64,000 bases of DNA, from assembly GCA_023411575.1 (NCBI GenBank), contig JAEYOP010000047.1, positions 9,036-73,035 of the forward strand. The letters run 5' to 3'. The notes below the pieces were generated by a model that was not told the DNA's origin, did not search any database, and was given only the letters and a program-made list of their open reading frames with translations. Below, in pieces: positions 8,961-16,281 of this stretch. A program made the translations under genes and the position numbers. The DNA comes from Bacillota bacterium (GTDB taxonomy: Bacteria; Bacillota; Clostridia; Acetivibrionales; DTU013). How positions within the stretch are numbered: position 1 is the stretch's first letter; each line of letters begins with the position of its first letter.

Positions 8961-9967
8961 GAAAAATACTGTTGATTTTATTGGCAATCGGACTGCTTGC
9001 CAGCACGGCGGCCTGCGGAAGCCAGGCGTCGGCGGAGCCGGTGGACACGACGGCCGCGGCGGTCGAGGAAAAAGGCGTCGAAGCCTTCGGTGTCGTAAAG
9101 GCGACGGAAGTGAAGAATATCCTGCTGGATTTCCAGGCCCTCGTAACAGATGTCCATGTGAAGGAAGGAGAACGGGTAAAGGCCGGGCAGCCGCTTGTTT
9201 CGCTGGATATGTCCGAATTGGAGAATACGAGGACCAATAAGGAACTGTCCCTCTCCGCGGCCAAAAACAATGTCAGCCGGGTGCGGTCCGATACGGACCT
9301 GAAAAAGCTCCAGAACGACCGGAAAAACGCAGAGTCCATTTACGCCAGGGATTCCAAAGAGCTGGAAACAAAGGAACAGCTGTATGCCGCGGGAAGCATT
9401 ACCCTTAACGAGCTGGAGAACTTTAAAAAGCAGGTGGACAGCGATAAAAAGGTCCTGGAGGACATCGACTACTCCATGCAAAGCCTGAAGAACAGCAAAG
9501 GTACGGAAAACGATCAAAAAAGCCTGGAATCGGCCCTCCTGGAATCCGACCTCAAGCTTTTGAACAGCAGGCTGGATAAATCCTATCTCAAGGATTCCGG
9601 CGTCGTTTCGGACATGGACAACGGACTGGTATATGAAATCGGTTATGTCCCGGGCGATCTTGCCGGTCCGCAGAAAAAGCTCCTGAGCCTCATGGATCTG
9701 GACTCCCTGGTGGTAGAAGCCAAGGTGCCGGAGGAGTTCATCCGGGATGTGGAAATCGGAGCAGCCGTAAAAATCCTTCCTGTTGCCGACAAAACAAGGC
9801 AATATGCCGGAACGGTCACCTACATCTCGGGGCTGGCCACGGACAACAACGGCGAAACCCAGGTCCCGGTGCGGATCAAGGTGGAGAACCTGGATTCCTT
9901 CCTTCTCCCCGGCTTCAATGTGGAAGTAACCATCGGAACGGCCGCAGAAAAGAAGGAAAAGTCCTGA
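8957..9967 (+). CDS. HlyD/MacA-type membrane-fusion lipoprotein of the exporter
   Basis: Adaptor subunit of 336 residues that would sit outside the membrane and contact the FtsX-like permease. The signal peptide ends in a lipobox, STAAC, with Cys20. A biotinyl-lipoyl-like half (about 45-80: NILLDFQALVTDVHVKEGERVKAGQPLVSLD) precedes a long coiled coil (about 85-195, rich in Lys, Glu and Leu). The second lipoyl half and a beta-barrel follow (GLVYEIGYVPGDL through PVRIKVENLDSFLLPGFNVEVTI). The start overlaps the ATPase stop by four bases. A strong terminator follows, so permease-ATPase-adaptor form the end of a transcription unit. Confidence 0.92.
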   Translation: MRKILLILLAIGLLASTAACGSQASAEPVDTTAAAVEEKGVEAFGVVKATEVKNILLDFQALVTDVHVKEGERVKAGQPLVSLDMSELENTRTNKELSLSAAKNNVSRVRSDTDLKKLQNDRKNAESIYARDSKELETKEQLYAAGSITLNELENFKKQVDSDKKVLEDIDYSMQSLKNSKGTENDQKSLESALLESDLKLLNSRLDKSYLKDSGVVSDMDNGLVYEIGYVPGDLAGPQKKLLSLMDLDSLVVEAKVPEEFIRDVEIGAAVKILPVADKTRQYAGTVTYISGLATDNNGETQVPVRIKVENLDSFLLPGFNVEVTIGTAAEKKEKS

Positions 9968-9992
9968 GAAAACAGGTTCCTCTGAAAATCGG

Positions 9993-10039
9993 GCAGGAAA
10001 GAATTCGATAAAATATCGATTCTTTCCTGCTTTTCTTAT
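9993..10039 (+). terminator. Rho-independent terminator after the exporter operon
   Basis: A 12-bp perfect stem (GCAGGAAAGAAT pairing with ATTCTTTCCTGC) encloses a smaller CGAT/ATCG stem, and is followed by TTTTCTTATTTTC. It lies 26 bp after the adaptor stop and ends that operon ahead of the GGDEF gene. Confidence 0.9.
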
Positions 10040-10123
10040 TTTCATCCAGGGATTCCGGTAGTATAATGTATAATTGTTCATAGATAGAAGGGGGCAACGC
10101 ATATCACACTGACAGGGAATATA

Positions 10124-11269
10124 TTGATCAATTTTTATTCCATATTGATCCTTGCGGCAATCTATTTTCACTCCGTCCGGCATTCGGAAACCACCGGACT
10201 GCAGAATAGGCTGTTTCGAGGCTTTCTGGCAGTTACGGCGATTTTGCTGGTCGTGGACGTCCTCAGCCGGTTTGACGGCAATCCGGGCACTTATTATGTA
10301 GGATTGAATTACTGGGGCAATCTGCTGATGTTCCTTGCGAATCTGGTATTGCCGGCGCTCTGGATCCTGTACGTGCACAACCAGGTGGTCCATAATGTAA
10401 AAAAGACCCTGAGGCTTTCGTACTATCTGCTTGCCCTGCTCGCGGCCAATGCCGCCACCGTTGTTATCTCCCTGCCCTACGGCTGGTTTTACTATATCGA
10501 CGCGGAAAATATCTATCACAGGGGCGACTATTACTGGGTCCTTGCCAGCCTGGTCATCGCCATGATGCTGGGGGCGCTGGCCATCGTCCTTACCAACCGG
10601 AAAAGGATTGAAGCGCGCCATTACTTTTCTCTGGTTTTCTTTGAAATCCCACCTTTTATCTGCCTCTTTCTCCAGATGTTTTTTTACGGGATATCCCTGA
10701 TGCTCAACAGCGTGGTCCTGTCCCTGCTGATTGTGTATTTTAACATCCAGAACCGGTATATCGACACGGATTACCTTACAGGCATCAGCAACCGGAAAAG
10801 GCTGGAGTACCAGCTGAAGAAAAGAATTGCTTCCAGCACTGTCAATAGTACCTTTTCGGCGATTCTGATCGATATGGACAATTTCAAGGCCATCAACGAC
10901 AATTTCGGCCATGATGTGGGCGACGATGCGCTGGGGACCTTCGTAAAGCTTTTAAAAACCTGCGTCCGTTCCGGCAACGACATCATTGCAAGATTTGGAG
11001 GAGACGAATTCTACCTTCTCCTGGACATGTCGGACCGCGAACAGCTGGAAGCGTCCGTAGCCCGGATTCAAACTGTGGTGAAAACTTACAACGACAGGAA
11101 TCTCAAGCCGTACAAGCTCGAATTCAGCCTGGGCTACACCGTGTACGATCCGGCCAGGCCCATGAAGCTGAAGGAATTCCAGAAGCAGCTGGACACGCTG
11201 ATGTACCGGAACAAACGGACGGCCAAAGACGGATCGGGCCAGCAACCCGGGCAAACCCCGCATTGCTGA
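10124..11269 (+). CDS. Membrane-bound diguanylate cyclase (GGDEF domain)
   Basis: Protein of about 381 residues that would make cyclic di-GMP from GTP. The first 210 residues hold about six membrane segments (for example ILAAIYFH, FLAVTAILLVVDV, LLMFLANLVLPALWIL, YYLLALLAANAATVVISL, VLASLVIAMMLGALAIVL). A GGDEF domain follows from about residue 215, with TDYLTGISNRKRL at its start and an intact RFGGDEF active site. The inhibitory RxxD site is not canonical: the four residues at that place read SGND. The TTG at 10124 is the best in-frame start I can find, but the strongest purine-rich stretch (10087-10094) is further upstream, so the exact start is uncertain. It stands alone after a terminator and converges with the beta-glucuronidase gene. 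Confidence 0.87.
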   Translation: MINFYSILILAAIYFHSVRHSETTGLQNRLFRGFLAVTAILLVVDVLSRFDGNPGTYYVGLNYWGNLLMFLANLVLPALWILYVHNQVVHNVKKTLRLSYYLLALLAANAATVVISLPYGWFYYIDAENIYHRGDYYWVLASLVIAMMLGALAIVLTNRKRIEARHYFSLVFFEIPPFICLFLQMFFYGISLMLNSVVLSLLIVYFNIQNRYIDTDYLTGISNRKRLEYQLKKRIASSTVNSTFSAILIDMDNFKAINDNFGHDVGDDALGTFVKLLKTCVRSGNDIIARFGGDEFYLLLDMSDREQLEASVARIQTVVKTYNDRNLKPYKLEFSLGYTVYDPARPMKLKEFQKQLDTLMYRNKRTAKDGSGQQPGQTPHC

Positions 11270-11310
11270 CCCATCGTTGATCCCTTTATTTCGAATCCCT
11301 TTTGCTTTAA

Positions 11311-13083
11311 TTACCGGTTTTCATAAAATTTCTGCATGACATAGAACGCAGGCTTGCGGTATTTTTTGTCCGCGGAAAGCAATCCCTTCGTATTATAGTA
11401 GTTCTGTGTGAAGTGAAGCCTCCTGGGGCATCTGAAATCATACAGGATCCAGGGGCTGGTGCCTTTTACATAGGGAATCCTGGCCAGCACCTCCACCTGC
11501 TTTTTGAAGATATCCAACTGGCAGTCCTCCGTTCCCTTGTCGTCCGCCGTCCCCCTGTGGCCCGGCTTTGCGTCCGCACCGAATTCCGTTATGACCACCG
11601 GCTTGGACGGATTGCTGTTTTCAAACAGCTTGACGAGGTTGTCGAAATTCGTCTGATACCAGCCGTAATACTGGTTTGCGCCGATAATGTCGAGGTCGTC
11701 CGCCAGCCGGTCGTTGATGATGTGGTTGGTGTGGTCCAGCATGCAGGCCGCGGAAACAAGCCTCGTCGGATCCAACTCCTTTGCCTTCCGGGCAAGCCGG
11801 CTCATGAACTTCAGCCGGGCTTCCGTGTCCGCGTTTTCATTGCCCACGGACCAGATGATCACGCTGGCCCTGTTCCGGTCCCGCTTGATGAGCTCGGTCA
11901 ACTGGTTTTCCGCATCGCTGTAGGTTTCGGCATTGCCGAAATCGATGGCCCAGTAAACCGGAATCTCCTCCCAGAGCATGATCCCCATCTCGTCGGCCAG
12001 TTTGGAAGCCTTTTCCGTATGAGGATAATGGGCGAGCCGCATATAATTGCAGTTCATTTCCTTCGCCAGCCGGAAATTCTCGCGGATTTCCTCCTCCGTC
12101 ACGGCTTTGCCGTTCCGGACGCTTTCTTCGTGGGTGCAGATCCCCTTCAGGAATATTTTGCGCCCGTTCAGGTAGATGTCCGTGCCCACCGTTTTGATTT
12201 CGCGGAATCCGATTTTCTCCCGGAGCACGTCTTCCCCGAACGAGAGCTCCACCTCGTAAAGCACAGGCGTTTCCGGGCTCCACAGCTCCGGCCGCGCTTC
12301 CAGCACCACGGTGCCTCTGCCGCCGCTGATCCGGACCGGTACGTCCAGCCCGAGGCCTTTGATCCGGAGCCGGGCTTCCCCCTCCGTCCGGGAGCCCTCC
12401 GCCAGAACTTCGGCCTGGAGCCTGCCAAAGGTGCCGTCCGGAACAAGGGACAGGGTGAAGTCCTTTATAAAGGTTTCCGGGAGCCGGAGGAGCTCGATAT
12501 CCCTGTACAATCCGCCGTAGTTGAACCAGTCCGTGTTTTCGCAGGGCACGTTCGTCTTCTTCCGGGTGTTGTTCACCACCACCAGAATCCGGTTGACTTC
12601 CTGGAGCAGGCCGGTCACTTCGAAATAGAACGGCGTACTTCCGCCATTGTGGCATCCGAGATACTGCTTGTTCAGGAACACCTTCGCATTATAATTGGCG
12701 GCCCCGAATTTAAGGAAGACCCTTTTCTCCCCCCGGTTGAAATACTTGAAGGTGCGGGTGAATACAATGCTCCCCTCGTAGAGGAACAATTTCTCCTGCT
12801 GGGTGTTCCAGCAAGACGGCAGGTACATTTTGTCCCAGTCGTCAAAGCTGAAATCCATGGGATTGTATCTTCCCTCGTCGTCCTGGTATTTTTCTTCGTA
12901 CCATTTTGCCCGGACACAGGTGTCGTACTGGTCGATCCCATAGTTCCACCAGCCGCTGAGCAGCTCTTTGTCCCTTCCGCTGTCGTAAACCATGGATTCG
13001 CCGGTTACCCTGCGCTGGAGATATTCGCTTTCATAATCCTCATTATGGATGGAGTCGCAGAAATTGTCCGCCTTGTTTATCAT
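11311..13083 (-). CDS. uidA: Beta-glucuronidase (glycoside hydrolase family 2)
   Basis: GH2 enzyme of 590 residues, close to E. coli GusA (603). The jelly-roll sugar-binding domain (about 1-180) contains GGLYRDIEL, an immunoglobulin-like domain follows, and the catalytic barrel starts near 290 (FLKGICTHEE). The acid/base is Glu416 in SVGNEN and the nucleophile Glu500 in ITEFGAD. An N-x-K-G motif (Asn564, Lys566) matches the pair that in known beta-glucuronidases grips the uronic-acid carboxylate, which favours glucuronidase over galactosidase. No signal peptide, so it acts in the cytoplasm. A GAGGTAG site precedes the ATG. It is a single gene after the malic enzyme terminator, with no glucuronide transporter beside it. 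Confidence 0.88.
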   Translation of the reverse strand: MINKADNFCDSIHNEDYESEYLQRRVTGESMVYDSGRDKELLSGWWNYGIDQYDTCVRAKWYEEKYQDDEGRYNPMDFSFDDWDKMYLPSCWNTQQEKLFLYEGSIVFTRTFKYFNRGEKRVFLKFGAANYNAKVFLNKQYLGCHNGGSTPFYFEVTGLLQEVNRILVVVNNTRKKTNVPCENTDWFNYGGLYRDIELLRLPETFIKDFTLSLVPDGTFGRLQAEVLAEGSRTEGEARLRIKGLGLDVPVRISGGRGTVVLEARPELWSPETPVLYEVELSFGEDVLREKIGFREIKTVGTDIYLNGRKIFLKGICTHEESVRNGKAVTEEEIRENFRLAKEMNCNYMRLAHYPHTEKASKLADEMGIMLWEEIPVYWAIDFGNAETYSDAENQLTELIKRDRNRASVIIWSVGNENADTEARLKFMSRLARKAKELDPTRLVSAACMLDHTNHIINDRLADDLDIIGANQYYGWYQTNFDNLVKLFENSNPSKPVVITEFGADAKPGHRGTADDKGTEDCQLDIFKKQVEVLARIPYVKGTSPWILYDFRCPRRLHFTQNYYNTKGLLSADKKYRKPAFYVMQKFYENR

Positions 13084-13154
13084 TTTGGCTACCTCACTGT
13101 CCGTTATTCTATTCTTTGTTCTTTCATTTTACCCTTTCGTTTTCTCCCATGCAA

Positions 13155-13188
13155 TAAAAACAAGGGACAGGTACGTTGTACCTGTCCC
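13155..13188 (-). terminator. Rho-independent terminator after the malic enzyme gene
   Basis: A perfect 11-bp stem (GGGACAGGTAC / GTACCTGTCCC, three-base loop) is followed on the minus strand by TTGTTTTTATT. It lies 20 bp after the malic enzyme stop. Confidence 0.9.
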
Positions 13189-13208
13189 CCTATTCCACTC
13201 TGCCGGGA

Positions 13209-14381
13209 TTATATCCGGTTGACGCCGGATTTGACCGCCGCGGCGGCAACAGCCTTTGCAACATTGGGACCGACCCTGGGGTCGAAGGGAGCCGGAATAA
13301 CGTATTCCGGATTGAGTTCCTCGTCGGAAACCAGCTCCGCAATTGCCCTTGCAGCAGCAATCTTCATTTCGTCGTTGATATCGCTTGCCCTTACATCCAG
13401 AGCGCCTCTAAAGAGGCCCGGGAAGGCAAGCACGTTGTTGATCTGGTTCGGGAAGTCCGAACGGCCTGTGCCCATAACGGCAACGCCGGCGGCTTTTGCT
13501 TCATCCGGCATGATTTCGGGCGTCGGATTTGCCATGGCGAAAATGATGGGATCCTTGGCCATGGTCTTGACCATTTCGCCGGTCAGCATGCCTGCCGCGG
13601 ATACGCCGATGAATACGTCCGCACCGACGATGACATCCTTCAGGAGGCCCTTCTTCTTGTGCAGGTTGGAGATCTTGGCCATTTCGGCCTTCTCTGCGTT
13701 CAGGTTGTCCCTGCCCTCATAGATGGCGCCCTTGGTATCGCAAAGGATGACCTTCTTCAGGCCCATGGCCATGAGCAGCTTGGTGATGGCGATTCCGGCA
13801 GCGCCGGAGCCATTGACGACCACTTCGATATCGCCGATGTCCTTCTTCGTGAGCTTGAGCGCGTTCAACATGGCGGCAAGGGTAACAATGGCCGTGCCGT
13901 GCTGGTCGTCGTGGAAAATCGGAATATCGCATTCTTCCTTGAGTCTTCTTTCAATTTCAAAGCACCTGGGCGCCGAGATGTCTTCCAGGTTGACGCCGCC
14001 GAAGCTGCCTGCCAGGAGCTTCACGGTCTTTACGATATCTTCCACGTCCTTGGAACGGATGCAGAGCGGGAACGCGTCCACATTACCGAAGGTCTTGAAC
14101 AATACGCACTTGCCTTCCATAACGGGCATGCCCGCTTCCGGCCCGATGTCACCGAGGCCGAGCACTGCGGTGCCGTCCGTTACAACAGCGACAAGATTCC
14201 ATCTCCGGGTCAGTTCGTAGGAAAGGTTTACATCCTTCTGGATCGCCAGGCAGGGTTCGGCGACACCCGGTGTATATGCCAGTGAAAGGTCCTGCTTGTT
14301 CTTTACAGGAACCGTGCTGATGACTTCGATTTTTCCCTTCCATTCGCCGTGAAGCCTTAATGATTCTTTTCTGTAATCCAT
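13209..14381 (-). CDS. NAD(P)-dependent malic enzyme, short bacterial form
   Basis: Oxidative decarboxylation of malate to pyruvate. The 390-residue length fits the short bacterial malic enzymes. The N-terminal catalytic domain shows LAYTPGVAEPC (with the catalytic Tyr), VTDGTAVLGLGDIGP and the metal-binding stretch IFHDDQHGTAIV. The nucleotide fold begins at VVNGSGAAGIAI, and NPTPEIMPDEA closes the active site. AAGGAGTG precedes ATG 14381. It is 85 bp downstream of the malate/lactate dehydrogenase gene on the same strand and ends in a strong terminator, so the two are probably cotranscribed. Cofactor preference cannot be read reliably. Confidence 0.93.
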   Translation of the reverse strand: MDYRKESLRLHGEWKGKIEVISTVPVKNKQDLSLAYTPGVAEPCLAIQKDVNLSYELTRRWNLVAVVTDGTAVLGLGDIGPEAGMPVMEGKCVLFKTFGNVDAFPLCIRSKDVEDIVKTVKLLAGSFGGVNLEDISAPRCFEIERRLKEECDIPIFHDDQHGTAIVTLAAMLNALKLTKKDIGDIEVVVNGSGAAGIAITKLLMAMGLKKVILCDTKGAIYEGRDNLNAEKAEMAKISNLHKKKGLLKDVIVGADVFIGVSAAGMLTGEMVKTMAKDPIIFAMANPTPEIMPDEAKAAGVAVMGTGRSDFPNQINNVLAFPGLFRGALDVRASDINDEMKIAAARAIAELVSDEELNPEYVIPAPFDPRVGPNVAKAVAAAAVKSGVNRI

Positions 14382-14466
14382 TTTATTTCACTCCTTAATA
14401 TTTTAATATCCGGAATTATAGCCTGCGTATTCGCTTACCGGTTCACTTGCCTGTCTTTTCCTTCGT

Positions 14467-15423
14467 TTACAGATCCCTTACTTCATCCAGGATGACCTTC
14501 AGCGCATCCGCCGACTTCCTCAGCGCCGCCAGTTCGGAATCCGTCATGGTGAGATCGACGAGTCCCTTTACCCCGCTGGAATTGACGATGGACGGAAGGC
14601 TGAGGGCAACGTCGTCAATGCCGTATGCGCCATTGATGACGGAGGTGACTGTCCGGATGGTATTCTGGTTTTTGAGGACCGTTTCGAGAACTGTGTTGAC
14701 CGTTACTGCGATTCCGTAGTAGGTCGCGCCCTTCCGCTTGATGATCTCGGCGCCTGCGGTCTTGACGTTGCTGATGATGGCTTCCTTTACTTCATCCGTA
14801 ATGCCGTACTTCGGATCGTTGAAATACTCCATGATATTGCGTCCCGCAATATGGGTGGCGCTCCAGAGCGGAAGCTGTGTATCGCCGTGTTCGCCTATGA
14901 TATACCCGTGGATATTTCTTACATCCACATCGAATTTCTCACTGAGGAGGGACCTGAACCTGGCGCTGTCGAGAACGGTTCCGGTTCCGAGGACCCTTCC
15001 GTTGGGCAGCCCGGACCACTTCTGGATCTTGTAGGTCAGGACGTCCACGGGATTCGCGACCACTATGATTACGCCGCGGGTGTAGTACTTCATGATGTTG
15101 CTGGTGATTTCCTTTGCGATAGCCACGTTTTTCTTTGCGAGGTCCACGCGTGTTTCGCCCGGCTTCCGGTTGGCGCCCGCCGTGATGATGATGGCGTCGC
15201 AATCCGCCACGTCCGGGTAATCCCCGTCGTAGATGTTCATCTGTCCGACGAAGGGCAAGCCGTGGTTAATGTCCATTGCTTCTCCGGCAGCCTTATCCTT
15301 AAAGACATCTATCAATACCATTTCATTTGCCATCTGCTTCAGTGACAGTGCAAATGCGGTCGATGCTCCGACAAAACCTGCTCCGATGATTGCTACCTTT
15401 GATTTGTTGCTCCCCATTTTCAA
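14467..15423 (-). CDS. mdh: Lactate/malate dehydrogenase family enzyme, predicted malate dehydrogenase
   Basis: NAD-dependent 2-hydroxyacid dehydrogenase of 318 residues. The Rossmann start is IIGAGFVGAS (from residue 12), Asp39 after the second strand favours NAD, and GEHGDT carries the catalytic His. Automated annotation would probably say L-lactate dehydrogenase. However, the specificity residue in the mobile loop (AGANRKPGETR) is Arg86, where lactate dehydrogenases normally have Gln; in this family Arg there selects oxaloacetate/malate. Its neighbour, malic enzyme, uses malate, and this gene pair resembles the malate shunt genes of Clostridium thermocellum. AAGGATGG precedes the ATG. Family certain; malate preference is a well-supported inference. 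Confidence 0.85.
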   Translation of the reverse strand: MKMGSNKSKVAIIGAGFVGASTAFALSLKQMANEMVLIDVFKDKAAGEAMDINHGLPFVGQMNIYDGDYPDVADCDAIIITAGANRKPGETRVDLAKKNVAIAKEITSNIMKYYTRGVIIVVANPVDVLTYKIQKWSGLPNGRVLGTGTVLDSARFRSLLSEKFDVDVRNIHGYIIGEHGDTQLPLWSATHIAGRNIMEYFNDPKYGITDEVKEAIISNVKTAGAEIIKRKGATYYGIAVTVNTVLETVLKNQNTIRTVTSVINGAYGIDDVALSLPSIVNSSGVKGLVDLTMTDSELAALRKSADALKVILDEVRDL

Positions 15424-15728
15424 CCCATCCTTTTATAAACAATTTCGTTTTTTGTATGCTCCCTTTTTTGCACGATTACAATAAAGGATAGCAAATTTTC
15501 AAATTGATATCAAGACGTTTTTCGTAAACTTTGTGATTATTTTAACATCATTATTTGTGCAAGTTAACAACGCAATATTCCAGGACGACAACGGGGCAAC
15601 AAATTGTTTTTTCCAATTTGTTTCTTTCAATTTATTATGTGGAATATATTAAACGATACTAGTATGCGAATCGATCTGTGGAATGGGTGCTTCACACCGT
15701 TGTTCCGGTCCGATCCTGGGGGTGGAAT
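15424..15728. promoter_or_regulatory. Divergent promoter region between mdh and cheY, with a sigma-28-like site
   Basis: A 305-bp AT-rich stretch without a gene. Upstream of cheY, TAAA at 15650-15653, a 16-base spacer and ATCGATCT at 15670-15677 resemble the flagellar/chemotaxis sigma factor consensus (TAAA, 15-16 bases, GCCGATAT; 5 of 8 in the second box). A start of transcription near 15685 would leave a short leader to the GGGGGTGG ribosome site. I could not assign an mdh promoter with confidence. Confidence 0.4.
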
Positions 15729-16085
15729 ATGAAAAAGGTTCTGATAGCGGATGATGCGCAATTTATGCGGTTGTCCCTGAGAAAAATACTGGAGAAAAAC
15801 GGGTTCGAAGTCATTGCCGAAGCTGCGGACGGGATTGAGGCCATCAGCAAGTTTCGGACGGCGAACCCGGATATTATTACGATGGACCTTACCATGCCGG
15901 AAATGAACGGGATCGAAGCCATCAGACAGATCAAAAAGCTGAAAAAGGACGTCAATATCATTGTCATCTCGGCCATGGGAAACATGTCCTGCGTCTACGA
16001 CGCCGTAGCGGCAGGAGCGTGCGGATTTATCGTCAAACCGTTCAAAGAGGAAGATGTTGTAAAAAGTCTTAGCAGGCTTCTCTAA
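15729..16085 (+). CDS. cheY: Chemotaxis response regulator CheY
   Basis: Single receiver domain of 118 residues that, when phosphorylated by CheA, signals to the flagellar motor. The acidic pocket is Asp8-Asp9, the phosphorylation site Asp53 (TMDLTMPEMNG), the switch Ser81 and the conserved Lys103 (VKPF). ATG 15729 follows GGGGGTGG by three bases; a longer frame upstream lacks a ribosome site. It is the first gene of the chemotaxis cluster. Its last 13 bases, including the stop, are duplicated immediately downstream (16073-16085 and 16086-16098), right where a fold-back repeat begins. Confidence 0.95.
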   Translation: MKKVLIADDAQFMRLSLRKILEKNGFEVIAEAADGIEAISKFRTANPDIITMDLTMPEMNGIEAIRQIKKLKKDVNIIVISAMGNMSCVYDAVAAGACGFIVKPFKEEDVVKSLSRLL

Positions 16086-16097
16086 CAGGCTTCTCTA

Positions 16098-16256
16098 AGG
16101 GATGACCGAATCATAAAAACGGATTCTTGAGCGAGGGATTTTTTGTCCTTACAAGGCGGAGGAAGGCGCAATAATTGTTTTATTGGAACTGACGACAACG
16201 AAGTAAGGGCGAAAGATAACCGCTCCAGAACCGGAATTTATGATTCGGTCATCCCT
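16098..16256. repeat. Fold-back repeat element, copy 1 (159 bp, between cheY and cheA)
   Basis: The ends are perfect 20-bp inverted repeats (AGGGATGACCGAATCATAAA at 16098-16117 and its complement at 16237-16256). Imperfect pairing continues so that 16098-16152 can pair with 16203-16256. The 50-base centre has its own partial hairpin (GCAATAA, TTGTT, TTATTGG). TAA flanks both ends of the GGGATG...CATCCC core, which would fit a 3-bp target duplication. It codes for nothing credible. Two more copies are at 18785-18943 and 63874-64000. It looks like a MITE-type or REP-like non-autonomous element; no transposase is in the window. Confidence 0.92.
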
Positions 16257-16281
16257 AAACTGAATAAAGGATGGTAGGGAC

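Noticed and set aside
11413..13722. 769-codon open frame on the plus strand
   Set aside because: It is the antisense shadow of the beta-glucuronidase and malic enzyme genes.
14467..15423. Plain L-lactate dehydrogenase
   Set aside because: The specificity residue is Arg, not Gln, and malic enzyme is the neighbour. Kept as the alternative in the entry.
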